A stretch of 57,862 nucleotides of DNA from Diplocarpon mali (GCA_024741835.1 JAENRP010000052.1:146600-204461), one strand, 5' to 3'. Counted from the first letter of the stretch, positions 30,732 to 43,551 are shown. The notes: generated from the sequence alone by a model not told the origin. Translations and numbers: made by a program.

Positions 30732-33700
30732 GTTGATGATTTTTTTGTTGGCGTTGCTTGTTTCTTGAAGTTTGGGCGTTGCTTGGTGTTGAATGCTCTG
30801 AAGAGCAGACGTAATATGGTTGAGGATTCTGGGATTTGTTCTTGTGCGAGGAAAAGAATCTGATCTAGGGCGCCTCCGGATGTTTCTTATGGAGCTCCGA
30901 ATAGCATTGTTCTGCGGCTCGAACGTTCATGAACAATAGCCTGAATTACGAACAATAAGTCTCGGCTATACCGACGACCTTGGTGTCAACAAAGAAACCA
31001 TTCGAGGATCGCGTACTCGAACCTGCGAGAATAAGGAGACACCAAAGCCGCTAGGGAGATAGTGGATCTTCGTGGCAATGACAATGATAAAGACATATGA
31101 CACGCACAATGGCAGTCTCACGTCACCGAAACTCCCTCCAAGAATCTTTGGATTGTCTTAGACAGGCGGTCAAGTCGTTAAATGGCTAATCGAAAAGTAA
31201 TTTTAGGGAGACCATAGCCCGTCAGTCAGTGATAGCAACCACGAATTTGATGCTCTAGTCCATGGATTGATTACATTCATGGATGACATGATTCCATGCC
31301 CGAAGAATCGCATCTTGTGCCGATGAGTGAGAGGAGCTGTGGGAATGATCTGGATCCTAAAGAAAGTTCCTTGACACGGCCTGACGGAATAACTTTTTGA
31401 CCATAACATTCTTGGTCGTCTTGTTCCATTAAGGAACACTGGCAAAGAAGTCATGAGACTTTGCGGCCACAAGATTCTCAAGTCTCTCGTTCTATAGAGG
31501 AACACGGGCAAAGAAGTCATTGAATCTTGCGAATGTGGATATTCTTTCAGACCGATCACCTCTAAAGCGGAGAACAGGCATGAAGAAATCACAGCCTGGA
31601 TCTCATGCTCGATCAAGGACTAAGACCCGGGAGTCTTTGGGAGAAAGTCTCATTCTCGATCCTTTGTTTCCTCGCTCGCTCCACCGAAGATTTCTTTGTA
31701 CTCCGGCTTCATGATTCATTTCCATATCTACTCCTTCTCTTAAAAGAAAGTCAAGCAATCACACTAATGTAGAATTAAAGGAGGTGAGAAATAAGATGTC
31801 ATATTAAGGATTAACCCTAAACGCTACTTCCAGAATACAGACCAAAGCTCGAGCTACTATACCGTGTTACCTTAATCTATCAAACAGTACACGGCTGTAA
31901 CCAAACGACAAAGGAAAAGGCAAACAAAGGCAGCTACGGCTTATCTATTGAGCACGCAAAGGATGAAGCTGAATCTAGTCAAGTCACCGAAACAGCGAGC
32001 CCCATTGCCTTGAGTTCGTTTCGAATTTCGGAACTTTTCGCCTCTTGACTTCTGAAGAGAGAGAGGAGAGAGAGGAGAGAGAGAAAGATAGAGAGACAGG
32101 GAAGGAGGGAGAAACACGTTTATATAGGAAAGAAGAGAAACCCTATCAAAGCCGCAAGTCAAAGAGAGACTATGCAAAAATTATGCCGAGAAGAAGATGC
32201 TCTCAAGCACAATGCCAAATCTCCGTTCTAAAGCTCGGCATAACAGGTCAACGCTACTCGTTATGCAAATACCAAAAGTCTCGTTTTAATCTGAAGATGT
32301 TCTCATCATTTCTTGAATAGGAGATGCATAATGTCCCACTATAAGAGGGAGTCTCCAGCTGGAGACAGTTGCAAGCTCACTCGTTCCCAGCTCAGAGCCA
32401 CGTCTACCAGCAGCTGGGCCGCATCGAACGAGCAAGATCAAGCCTCACGAACTTCTATCGAGTAACATACCTGAAAACAATACGAGGTTATAAATACCCC
32501 CCATAATGGGTCTGAAACAAAATCCCATCTGCTAGTCACGTGGGGGTTATTCACGTGACGCCGTCGACTCCACGAGTCCCACCCCTTTGACCCGCTCCTA
32601 AAGGACTCAATCCTCGCTTCCCGGCATATCCACCCATGTCAAGAAACAAAGCAGCGACCTCGCAGAAAGCGTGCGCTGATCGCGCTGCAGACTCCTGATC
32701 TTGCGGGTCGAATGCGCCTGCGAAGAGCATCTGCAAGGGGTGAATGGGCGTTTCCGGACGTAACGCGAGATACGCTGCAGGAACGGGCTTGGGGAGGATG
32801 GTTATTGAGCGCCGAGCGGTGCAGGCTCCTCTACGCTGTAGGGAAATGTAGCTGTAGGGTGAAGATGAGGATGAGGATCATGGGGGTGGGTTGCGGACTA
32901 AGGAGAGAGGCGTTGGCGGTAATAAGCGAATATCAACAAACCAAGGTAGTATATCCCGCTTACGGGCGAGAGATTCTATGATCTAGGGCTTGAACACCTT
33001 GGTGTAAGCGCCGGCGAATCTGGAATTGAGATCTGCGGTGGGTCAGTCATCATGGGTTTTTGATCGGTTGTTTTTATTTTTTATCTGTATTTCTTTAGTA
33101 TTTTTTAAAACCGACTCGTTAATTCTATCCCTGCAGACCATCCAAAGGCACGAATTTCATCTGGCCATCTACTCCGCAATGCAAACATTGGCTGATAATA
33201 TCTGGAAAGAGGATTACTCACGAGGGAGAGATTGTGATAGTCGAGTATCTTGTGTCTGCTAACGCGTGCCTCGTGAAAATAAGGTGTTTCTGGGAGAGGC
33301 GGCCTGATGCAGTGACTTCTGCATCGCAACTGCGCGATCAATTTCGATGCCGATCAGACGCCCATCAAGTAATTGGGTATGAGCTAGGATCTTCAACTGT
33401 AGTCCTGGTCTCTCGACTATTGTAATTTGAAATCAAGAGTCGTACTGCGAAGTCTCTGTGCTACCTCGCCTTATCCTTCTCGCTTACGATGAGTCTATCG
33501 CCGGACAAAAGATCCGGGTATACCGATACCTAATGGCTCACTTGTCTATTATCTATTCATATATATGAAGCCGGAAGAAGTGTTCTTAATAAAAAAAAGG
33601 AGGGGGCGGGGCTACTAAAGGCGGAAATACCACAATTATAGCAGAGCCACTGAAGCCAAGACCAAAAGCGAAAGCCCCTCTTCCCGCTCAGCTCTGATCC

Positions 33701-34944
33701 ATCCCAGAAACAACGCACTGTCCATTGTCACCCAGCTCTCAGATCTCCTTGCGTCTGTTCCCCTCTCATATGCTGCCTACGGAGATCTGACGGAGCAGGA
33801 AGCGAAGGAAGGATACCCGCCAAGCACACCCACGGATCCACAGCCGCAGATCCTCTGTCCGATCTTGTCTCGATTATTTACATGCCGCCGATAACCTCCC
33901 GAACCCAAAGAACAGGACGAAAATAAAACTGGCATCTCCTCCCCCGCAACTCCTCTCCTGTATGGGTTCCGGGCGTGCTCCGATGGGCTTGGTCGCGGGA
34001 TAAACCGACACGAGGAGAACAAACAAGAAATCGGTATCCCCTGATGTCAAACTGGCGGGAGCAGAAGACCGATGCAAGCACTACATCACGGTGAGCGCGC
34101 AGCCAGCCGGCAGGCTGGCAAGTGGCGCCTATGCCTTGGAGTGTTCAGCAGGGCGGGTTTCGCAGGGGACGAGAGCAGCGAGGCCGTCCTCTATAAGTGA
34201 TTTCTGAGTGTGGCAGCTTGCAGCTGAGCGCGAATGCAGCAGAATAGACTCTTAAGATCTCGGACTGGGTGTCCCAGTCCGACGGTGCTATTGGGAGGAA
34301 ATGCCGACAGCCTGACATGGCCATCAACTTCACCAACCCCCTTTATGATCACGTGAGGGGAAGAGTGCCATCCCGTCAATTCCGAGTTGAATAGATATAG
34401 TCTCGTAGGAGTACTACATTCTCGGAGTACTCCCGTCACTATTCTCGCCGGAGGCTCTAGGGCGCCAACGCAATGGCAGGTCAGAGGCACGTGATACAGC
34501 AGACAAAAAGTGGACCCCACGCATCAGAATCCGAATCAGAATCAGAAGAGGAGGCCGTTCGTCCAGTCTCCTGAACCACCGAGTCTTTCAACCTGAGCGC
34601 ATCGCCGCCTCCTACTCTACGTCAAAACAAAGCACGTCTACTACATTGTGATATATCGTCCAGTGACGAGGCCAAGACCCTTCAGCGAGGGAACGGGCGC
34701 GTTTCAGCGTTCAGCACGTCGCGGTTATATTTGGGCGCTGACGGTCGCATGAATGCCATCCCTGCACGTGGCCTGCTCTGCTACTCCCAAGGTACGCGCA
34801 AGTCTCGTACGGATTTAGAACGTGCTGCCGGGCTGCTATTTGCGATAGATATACCTCGCCGATTCTTTCTCTCTCTTTTGTTATTGTCTCGGGTTTCTTT
34901 TCAATACGATCATTCTTGCTATTGACGGTGTTAGGTGTTTGGCT
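30732..34944. other. Long gene-poor stretch
   Basis: About 4.2 kb without a supported gene. It holds an imperfect 66-bp direct repeat (31423-31555), a GA-rich tract (32050-32105), an A-run (33590-33600), and the AA11 promoter at its left end. Frames here are short and motif-free. Confidence 0.55.
31423..31555 (+). repeat. Imperfect 66-bp direct repeat, two copies
   Basis: GTTCCATTAAGGAACACTGG at 31423 recurs as GTTCTATAGAGGAACACGGG at 31489, each followed by CAAAGAAGTCAT. A weak third unit may follow at about 31560. The GTTCC...GGAAC part is a short palindrome. Confidence 0.75.
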
Positions 34945-36139
34945 ATGGCTGGCCTCAATTGTTCAGATGCTCCAGCCAAGACGGCGACGGATGGGGGAGT
35001 TGCTGGCGCAGGTGTAAGTGACATCCCGAGGAGCGAGAAGTGGAAAAAGGGGTAGAGGAGGAAGACGGAGGAGAAGCAGGAGAAGATATTGAATGAGAAG
35101 AAGAGAAGAAGAGAAGAAGAGAAGAAGACGAGGAGATAGCGAAGATGATGAATAAGGAGAAGGAGAAAATAAAGACAAAAAAAAAAAAAGCTGACCCCCC
35201 TAGGTCCTCCTCTCCTTCATCATCACCGCCGGCATCTCCCTTGTCCTGAGCCTCATCATCGTCCTCTACGAAGTCCGGCGGTCCTCCGAATCCCGAGTCC
35301 TGCGCAAGCTGCTCCTCTCGCTCTCGGATCAGCAGGTCATTACCGGCATCGGCATCCAGTCCATCGCGCTCGCGAAGATGAAGACCATGGTGCCGTACCA
35401 CTTCTTCATCGTCTGGATGCTGTCCCTCCTCTCGACCGCCACGCACGTCGGCACCCTGCTCGCGCTCGTCAACGACTTCAAGCGCGATTGGGTGCTCCGC
35501 TGGCTGCGCGAGTTCTTCATGTTCGTCAACCTGGTGCTGTCCATCGTGTCGGGCATCCTCATCCTGATGAGCGTCATGCACCACTTCGAGCCGACGCTGC
35601 CCATCGCCTGCGTCTGGGAGGTCGCGTCGACGGGCGTACCCTCCAACGCCGTCTGGGGCGTCGTGGGCACGGTAGCCGTCATGGCGGGCCAGGTCGTCTT
35701 CTTCCTGCTCGGGGTGTGGTACATGCACGTCAAGAACCGCAGACTGGTGCGCGGCGTGCAGCTCGCTGGGCTCGTCGTCCTCGTCGCCATCGGGACCGGG
35801 GCCGCGGTGAGGGTGATTCTGCTCTCGCAGGCCTTCGGGACGCCGCCCGTCGCGCTGGAGGGGACGGATGAGGAGGAATGGAGTTTCGGGCAGCTGCTGC
35901 CGCTGCTGATGCTTCTGCTGCCCCTGGTGTCGAGCGTGGAGATCTTGAGAGGTACGTGGACCCTCTGGTGCCCGCAGAGTCGGGAGCTAACCTGGCCAGG
36001 TGAGATGAGGATCCCGGGTCCGGTGGTGGATGACCAGGCGTCGTTGCTGTATGGGGGGGAGAAGCGGCAAGAGGCTCGGGCATCCTTTCAGCCAAACCCG
36101 TTCTGGGGAGGCCAGTCCAGTCTGTTGAGTAAGCGGTAG
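34945..36139 (+). CDS. Seven-transmembrane integral membrane protein, unknown function
   Basis: Three exons: 34945-35013, 35204-35951, 36000-36139, giving 318 residues. The 23-residue first exon is mostly hydrophilic. Seven hydrophobic segments follow, about residues 24-46 (VLLSFIITAGISLVLSLIIV), 64-80, 88-112, 122-145, 163-190, 200-224 and 245-265. The block SLSDQQVITGIGIQ followed by YHFFIVWMLSLLS is a hallmark of a widespread, uncharacterised family of fungal membrane proteins. The cytosolic tail carries NPFWGGQSSLL. Intron 1 is 190 nt, filled with GAAGA repeats and a poly-A run next to the acceptor, unlike the 48-nt intron 2. Upstream ATG choice rests on frame and splice phase. Any link to the P450 750 bp downstream on the same strand is untested. 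Confidence 0.85.
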
Positions 36140-36896
36140 CATACAATATTCAAAATAAGAAGCAAAAATACCGGCCCTGGGCATTGTGAAATGTGGCCGT
36201 CTCCCTGTACTGATGTCTGCCAACCGGATCTGCCGAGCCCGAGGAGCAGTTCTAGCACCGCACGTATCTCCGGCCCCAAGAAGATTGCCCACAGACTTCT
36301 GAAATCTCGAGAAGAATAATATTTCCAGGGCTAGTGTGCAGAAACCAGCCACGCGAGACCTAGCTTCCTCACCGGACAACAAACAAAGGGTAAAAACAAA
36401 CGAATCTTGAACCGTAAGCTACTAAGATTCATTCAAGGTAGTTTCGAAGTCTGCAGATAGCATCTAGGGTTCCAATCAAACCACGCGCCTCTCATCCAGT
36501 GGTTCCAATCCCTCAAATCTCTCCCGCACCGATGTTTTCGTGGTAAGAATATGCATTTCCAATTCCGGAAAAAACAAAGGGAGGTCCTCGCAGCCGAAGC
36601 GATTGCCCGCGAGGGGCGGACGTGGTCTTGGCGCGCCCTCGCTTAGCCCCTTAATATTGTTATTCGTATTATTGTCTTGCCTTTGTCGCCTCCTCTGGAC
36701 CCATCCGCTTCCTCTGGAACGAACGCGTCGCAGCGGTCGAGCGGTGCGGTTGCTGTTGTTTCCTCGGCCAGCCCATTGTATATATACCCAGCTGTCCGAG
36801 AATGCGCGGTGATTTTGATTTCTTGGACCCTGCTCCATCTGTCTCACTACCAGCTATCCCACCCTCACAGTCTTGGATTCCGGGTTAAACTTAAAA
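36140..36896. other. P450 promoter region
   Basis: No gene seen. A TATATATA sequence at 36778-36787 (GTATATATAC) lies about 110 bp upstream of the P450 start codon and is the likely TATA box. Confidence 0.5.
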
Positions 36897-39044
36897 ATGC
36901 TTCGTCTCCTAGCCGTATCGGACGCGGAGTGGTGGCCTGTCGTGGCTTGTACCGTCCTGGTCATGCTCACCAGCTACCTCCTCTTCCCATCACGACACGC
37001 GTTCCCGCCCGGCGCGCCCACGCAGGCCGCGGACCAGTACCCCGTCCTGGGGGCGCTGTCGTACATCACCAGGCCGTGGGACTTCTACCGGCAGAGTATC
37101 GCGCAGAGCAGAACGGGTAACTTTGCGTTCTACATCGGATCCTGGAGCGTCGTTGGGTTTTCCGGGAGGTGGGCTAGACGGGATTTTAGTGCGTTCTTCT
37201 CCCGGCCTGAGCGAGGAGGTGCGGTGAGGTGAGGGCTAGAGCGGCCGGCTGATTATCGTGCTGCAGTGGAGTCGAAAGAATTGAGTATCCATGAAGGGTG
37301 CGTGGCCCTCCTCCCTTTGGCCCTCGTCGTCGCTGACCTGCACGTGTGCGCGTGAGTATCTATGCTGACGCGAGACGAACACAGGGAAAGCCTCAGCCCA
37401 GTTGTCCCGTACGGGCCCCGTACTCTGAAGCGGCACGAGGCCGTCGCCGAGACGAGCAGCTTCGGGGGGTATTTCAAAAAGCGCATCTTCCGGATGCTGT
37501 CGCGCGAACAGTTCGGGAGAGGTCCTCTGCCCCATCATCTCCGCCGTTCGGTCAGATGAGCTAACGAGCCCGACGCAGGCCTCCCGGCGATGATCAGAGA
37601 CGTTCAGAGTGCGGTGGCCTCGCTCGGGGCCTCCGGCACCACGGATCCGTTCTCCAGCATCTACCAGCTCATTTTCCAGCTCACCGTCCGCAACATCTGC
37701 TGCGGCGAGATTGCCGACGACGCCATCCTGCTGGGCCGGATGCGGCACCTGTACGAGGTCCTGGACACGAGTTTCAACCCCCTGATGCAGGCTTTCCCGT
37801 TCGCGGTCAAGCTGCTCACGCCGTCGCTCTGGAGGCAAGGCTGGGCGGGCGCGAGGATGTGGTGGCTGCTGAGGGGCGTTGTGGAGGGGAGGAAGAGGGA
37901 GGGGAGGAGACGAGAAGATCCGCTGCAGTACTTGATGGACCAGGGGGACTCTATGGGGAATATCCTTGGGGTGAGCTTCCCTCTCTGTTGATTCTCGTTG
38001 CTATGTTCTGGGTGCGTATTTGCAGCAGGACTGATGTGGTCAAGTTCACAACCGGCGCCATGTTCGCCGGCGTCTTCAACAGCGGCATCAAGTCCGGCTG
38101 GCTGCTCTGCTACCTCGCCAAGAGCCCATACTGGACAGCGCAGATCCGAAACGAGTGCGCGGCAGCAGTTGCAAGATATTCCGGCTCCAGCGACACGATC
38201 GAATGTGGAAGCTCGGTTCCTGACCAGCTGGCGACGCTGCCGCTCGAGGCCTGGGAGAAGGCGTTCCCGATGCTGGGGTTGTGTCTGAAAGAAACGATCC
38301 GAGTCCAGAGCCAGGGAAACTTCTTGCGGAGGAATGTGAGTGGGAGGGATATTGTTGTTGGCGGCGACGTGGTGCCCAACGGCTCATTTGCTGTGAGTGC
38401 TGGTGCATCGGTTGCTGCCGGGTGTCTCCCCTTGGATACTTGCTGATGCCGCCCGGTAGATCTACCATGTAGAGGATGTGCACCGCGACGAGAGCATCTA
38501 CAAGAATGCCGAGCAGTGGGATCCTGCTAGGTAGTAAGTCTCGCGAATCTTTCTTGTTTCTCAACACTACGCCGAGAGATATCTGCCACGGATATCACGC
38601 GAGTGCTCGCCATCTTCTGCCCGCACAGCATCGCTTTGCACAGGAGTGCTGATATCAATAGTATTCCTGGTAGAGACGAAGCAGCAAACAAGTACGACTA
38701 CGTAGGCTGGGGCGTAGGACGACATCCGTGTCGTAAGTCCTTCCTCACCCGCGAAGCACCAGAGTAACTACTGACCAAACATCTTCGCAGCCGGAATGAG
38801 AGTAAGTATCTCCTCTCAATCTGAATGTTGTGATAGAAAGCTGATCGGGGGCTTCTAGTTCGCAACGCTCGAGATCTTCGTCATCACATGCTTCCTACTA
38901 TCAACCTACGACCTGACGCTCGTTGATGAGTTGGGTGCCGATGTCGAGGAGCTGCCGGCCATTGACAGGAATAACGACTATCCAGCAAAACCAGCGGTGC
39001 CCTTGAGGTTGAGGTACAGGCCGAGGGAGGAGAGTGCTGCGTAA
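36897..39044 (+). CDS. Cytochrome P450 monooxygenase, microsomal
   Basis: Nine exons keep one frame to 524 residues: 36897-37188, 37267-37297, 37385-37521, 37579-37970, 38045-38392, 38460-38533, 38629-38732, 38791-38801, 38859-39044. An N-terminal anchor (about 11-30, WWPVVACTVLVMLTSYLLF) is followed by a Pro-rich hinge (FPPGAP). The I helix reads GAMFAGVFNSGI, without the usual AGxxT Thr, as in CYP7/CYP8-like P450s. ExxR is KETIRV. The heme loop is GWGVGRHPCPGMRF with Cys459 the iron ligand. Exon 8 is an 11-nt microexon inside that loop. Exon 5 uses an AAG acceptor after a CTGAT branch. Exon 1 ends at the GTGCGT donor after RRDF, chosen because other donors break ESKELSIHEG. The CYP family and substrate are not assignable by eye. 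Confidence 0.86.
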
Positions 39045-40988
39045 GGTAGGGAAGAGATGACGGTCATGAGATAATGCGTGTATCGGGTATGGGATATTTC
39101 AACCCAGCGCTTGAGCTTAAATGGAGGTATGGTTCGAAAAACATGGTGATATCTTTCTTTTATAGTTAGAAGGCGAGGGAAAGGAACAAGAGCTCGAGGA
39201 GAGAAGACGATCACCCTATACTCAGCACGTGATCAGCTCGCTTACTTACCCCGCTGATTCTCAGGCCGTCAACCCTCGGCCTTTGAGAGCCAACATTCAA
39301 AAAACAGTGAAAACCCCCCTACAGTAGCCTTCCTACTTTCTTCTCACTGCTCCAGCTCATCTCTCTCGTCTACAACTCGACGCGACGCTTCCTGATCTCC
39401 AAGTCGTTTTTGTGGTCAACCCTCACGTCCTTCATCCTCTATCCTCCATCTTTGTAGTAGCCTCCAAAAGCCCCTTAATGACCACGGGTTATCGCTAACC
39501 TCTACTATCTTCCGCATGTGGAATCTCGAATTTTCATCCCCAGCACTGTTTACCTTGCCTCCTATGGAAAGAAAGCTGCTGGACTGACATAGTATACAAA
39601 GGGAAGAAGGGCAGACCAATAACACAGATATCATGCCGTCGCAGGAGCAGGAGCAGGACCAGAGCAGGATCATAGAAGCCAACTAGTTATGTGCTGCGAG
39701 AACACAGATCATCGACGATCTGTAGAACCTGCCAAGCGCTTTGTAGCGTCCTGGTGAAGGGGCCTTGTGTAGTGGAGAGAGGAAGCTTGTGTGGCTGTTG
39801 AGAGGTAGGGTGTTCGGACAGATCAAGGGGGGAGAGGAGAGCAAGTAAGAGAGTGGAGAGAGTAAAGAGACGATAGCATAGGAAATAAAGAGAGAAGGGG
39901 GGGAGAGGCAGGGAGGAAGAGTGAAAAAAAGCAGAGCCCAAAGGCCATGGTTTACAACAGACATACATGAATGTTGCTTATGATCGCGCGAGCAAATAGC
40001 CCGACCCAGCCAAAATATTTCCCATCCTTGGGAACATCACAGATATGCTTGATGAGGGTCTGGAGTTTGGTAAAAAGCTGCTCAGGTGGGTCATCTGCGA
40101 CTGCTTGGATGGTGTTGATATATAATTCTAATTACTAAACTGAGTATATAATATTACAGCTCTGAGATGGGGCTACAAACACTGGATATGGTCCTTTTGC
40201 AAGCGGGCCTCAAAATATGCTTACAGATGTTAAGACAAAGCACGGAAAACTTCTTACAAAAATAAATTCAAGGGGAATACTCCTGCTGATCTACGACTCA
40301 GCTACAAAATACTTTTGCTTATTTATCTAGCATGTCCGACAAGGAATGCTATGCTATGATATTTGTAAAGCCACGTGCAGCGGCTTAATTCTAATAGCAT
40401 GCATTCATCCTAGGTAGCCCTCCTGATGCCAGTGCGATAGAGGGAATATAGTACAGCTACAGTACTTAAAATGCAGCACTCTCCCTCAATGCCAAACTTA
40501 CTATTGCAATATTCCCTGGAAATAAGCCCTGGAAATAAGAGGATGATAGACGCCAGCTACTGCAAGAGAGCAAATAAAAAGGGGAGAGTGAGATACTTGT
40601 GCCTGAAATTTCTGCGGTACCTTGGCATGGGACGATTTGTGCTGATTTGGATTCAAGAGGCCTCAGAAGCCTCGAAAGAAAGCAAGTGAAGCAAATGCCA
40701 AAAGGCAACATTATAGTTCCTATTCAAGTCTCAATTCGCAAGCTCGAGACAACATGATTATTGCGCGTCTGCATTGCTTTTAGAGTTGCCACTGTGAGTA
40801 TTTATAGCGCCTGATGCAGAGCAAGAGCAGCCAAGAGCAGCAGCACCACCCGTGGCCTACCGCCTGATTGCCAATATGCTTCCGTAACTAGAGCCAATTG
40901 CAATTGAACCGTGTCGCTGAACTCCTTTGCTATGCCTGTTTTATGGTGAAAGAGACTTTTGTTTGTGGTTTGTCCCGCACGCTGCCCT
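39045..40988. other. Intergenic stretch
   Basis: No supported gene. Pyrimidine/purine-skewed part at 39830-39920, then AT-rich from about 40100 to 40500. Overlapping 70-90-codon frames on opposite strands carry no motif. Confidence 0.55.
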
Positions 40989-41532
40989 TTATGCGGCGGG
41001 TGTGATGTATGCACGTAGTGCCTTCTCTGCGCTGCCTTCGTGGGCTTTGAGAAGATCTGTCGCCTTGACCTTTGTCAATTCCAGCTCATCAATCTGTAGG
41101 TATTTTCATTAGTAGATGTCTTTCCCTGAACAGACAAAATGGATAAGGGCAGGGACTCTGGCAGAGTGCCCAAAGCCACAAACTCCTCTTCACCTAGGAA
41201 GCTCCAATGCAGTAGCAAACCAGGACAGAGATACTCACCAAGAGCGCGATATCCGCCTGGTCAACCTTGACAGCTTTCTTCACAACCTTCTCTTCATCGG
41301 CTTTCTTGACGGTGTTGTTCGCAGCGCCTGCGCCCCCTAGCCTCTCCATAGCTTTTTTCACAGCCTCTGCATCCACGTCTTTGCCAGCAGACTCATCTTC
41401 CCTGGTGTCCAGACTGGACAACGCCGCAGCTGCTTTCCTGTCTTCTGCGGACTTGGCAGCAACAGGGATTTCGTCGTCTATATCGCCTGTTGTTGCGCCC
41501 TCGACGATGGTAGGGGGTTGTGCTTCCGCCAT
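40989..41532 (-). CDS. HYPK-like protein with NAC-alpha-type UBA domain
   Basis: Ribosome-associated factor; HYPK relatives bind and inhibit the NatA N-terminal acetyltransferase and act as chaperones. Two exons: 41532-41239 and 41093-40989, joined in phase 0, giving 132 residues. The N-terminal half is acidic and disordered (DIDDEIPVAA). A charged helical part (VDAEAVKKAMERL) precedes the C-terminal UBA-like domain, which spans the intron: VKVDQADIALL then IDELELTKVKATDLLKAHEG and AEKALRAYI. This matches the HYPK UBA consensus. It is divergent from the DAHP synthase gene, 515 bp apart, so the two may share a promoter. Confidence 0.88.
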
Positions 41533-42047
41533 GGTGAATGGAGGTTAGACTAAGAAGTTAAGGTACTCTGTGAGAACCAAAGAGGAATGTCTTGAAAGGA
41601 TAATGTCGAGAATTGAGATGTTTGCGGGTTTGCAGTGCAAGAGATGTCGTCCAGATTAGCAATTCTTTAGTCGGGGAATGGACTTCAAAGGATCTGAGCC
41701 TATCCAGCGCCTATCTATTCGGATCAGCGCCAGCTTATCCACTCAAACATCGGAACTAAAATTTGGGGTACGAAGAGTTGGGACAAATCATAATCCGTCC
41801 CGCTCCCCACAAATCACATTATCTTGGCAGACTTACATAAGCTGTCGACTCATATATATATTATATTACCTTCATATCCAAAAGTCTACTCCCAGCTTGT
41901 TCCAGCTCCTTCATCTATTGATTCAATTTATCTATTGATATCCAAAAATCTGCTCCCAGCTTGTTCCTGCTCCTTCATCTATTGATTCAATTTATCTATT
42001 GATCATAGCACTTCTGCACCTTGGATCACTGCTCTCTGTTCATTACC
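41533..42047. promoter_or_regulatory. Divergent promoter between HYPK-like gene and DAHP synthase
   Basis: The only sequence between two start codons pointing apart. It holds a TATA-rich stretch (41853-41867), a CGACTCA at 41846 that is one base from the Gcn4/CPC1 site TGACTCA expected for amino-acid genes, and a 64-bp tandem duplication. Regulation by CPC1 is inference. Confidence 0.45.
41875..42002 (+). repeat. 64-bp tandem duplication in the DAHP synthase leader
   Basis: TATCCAAAAGTCTACTCCCA at 41875 recurs as TATCCAAAAATCTGCTCCCA at 41939; both units end with CAATTTATCTATTGA. The array ends 45 bp before the start codon, so it may be part of the 5' UTR. Confidence 0.92.
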
Positions 42048-43551
42048 ATGGCTCCGAGTTCCCACAATGGCTCTGGCAAGTCGGACTCGATCCCCTGGAC
42101 ACCCAGCTCATGGACCTCGAAACCCATCAAGCAGGAAGCCATATATGCAGACCGCAGAAGCGTCGAGAAATCCCTCGCAAAGCTCGAGCGCCTCCCGCCC
42201 ATTGTGACGCCGACAGAAATCGAGAAACTAAAGGCAAGTCTGCGCGAAGTCGCCCTGGGCAAGGCGTTCCTCCTCCAAGGCGGAGACTGCGCCGAGCTGT
42301 TCGACTACTGCGAGGAGAACGCCATCGAGTCCAAGATAAAGCTGCTGCTGCAGATGAGTCTGGTGTTGATCTGGGGATCTAACAAACCAGTTGTCCGCAT
42401 AGCGCGAATGGCCGGTCAGTACGCAAAGCCAAGATCGAGTCCGACCGAGCTGGTGAACGGCACCGAGACTCCTTCATTCAGAGGAGACATCCTCAATGGC
42501 TTCGCCCTGGATGAGAGATCTCTGGATCCTGCGCGTCTGGTCAGGTTAGAGCTTCCCCTTCACATCCGCTCTCTACTCTGCTCGTTGCCCTCAGCTGATC
42601 TCCCCAAGCGCATACTTCCACTCCGCCAGCACCTTGAACTTCATACGAGGCTCGATTGCTTCGGGCATCGCAGACCTACACCGGCCTCTTGACTGGGGCC
42701 TTGGACATGTCCGAGACCCAGAGCTGCAGGCTAAATACTCCTCCATCGTCTCCTCCATCACCGACTCTCTCCGCTTCATGCGCACCGTCGGTGCAGACAC
42801 AGCAGGCCAATTGCAGACTGTAGAACTCTTCACCAGTCATGAAGGCCTCCTCCTCGACTACGAGCAACGCCTTACTCGTCTCCTCAAGAATCCCACCCAA
42901 GCCACGTCTGCATCGCCATCACGTGCTTCCGCCTCTGACGATGGCAAAGCCTACTACAACACCTCTGCACATTTCCTCTGGGTTGGAGACCGCACACGAC
43001 AGATTGACGGTGCTCATATTGAATACTTCCGTGGCATTGCAAATCCAATTGGTATCAAGATAGGTCCTACAACTTCCCCCTCCGACCTCCTCGCTCTCCT
43101 CCGCACACTCAACCCCGCATTGGAAGTCGGAAAGATCACACTTATCACCCGCTACGGCGCGACTAAAGTGCGATCCCTCCTCCCAACACATATCCAAACT
43201 GTCGAAGGCAGCGAGTATGCCCGCAGTGCCGTCTGGCAGTGCGATCCTATGCACGGCAACACTAGGTCGACTGCCACCGGCATCAAGACCAGGCAGTTCA
43301 CTGATATCCTCTCCGAGCTTCAAGAGACTATCGCCATACACAAGGAGCAAGGCAGCTACCTCGGCGGTGTCCATCTCGAGCTTACGGGTGACGCTGTCAC
43401 GGAGTGTACGGGCGGCAGCGAGGGCCTCAACGAAGACGATCTTTCGCTCAACTATACTAGCTTTTGTGACCCTAGATTAAATGAAAAGCAAGCTCTTGAG
43501 TTGGCGTTCCTGATTGCTGGTCACCAGCGTGGAGATGAGAAGCAGGTGTAG
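42048..43551 (+). CDS. Class II 3-deoxy-D-arabino-heptulosonate-7-phosphate (DAHP) synthase
   Basis: First step of the shikimate pathway: phosphoenolpyruvate plus erythrose 4-phosphate to DAHP, in the cytosol. Two exons, 42048-42544 and 42609-43551, giving 479 residues, a normal class II length. Motifs in order: FLLQGGDCAE (metal and substrate site), PVVRIARMAGQYAKPRSSP, RGDILNGF, FHSASTLNFIRG (first residues formed across the intron), TSHEGLLLDYE, HFLWVGDRTRQIDGAH, GIKIGPTTSP, LITRYGATKV and WQCDPMHGNT. All expected active-site blocks are intact. The intron is 64 nt with a GTTAGA donor and an AAG acceptor. Plant and many fungal DAHP synthases belong to this class, alongside the class I isozymes. 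Confidence 0.96.

Noticed and set aside
41846..41852. CGACTCA as a CPC1/Gcn4 site
   Set aside because: One mismatch from TGACTCA and a single occurrence; kept only as a note in the promoter entry, not as its own feature.
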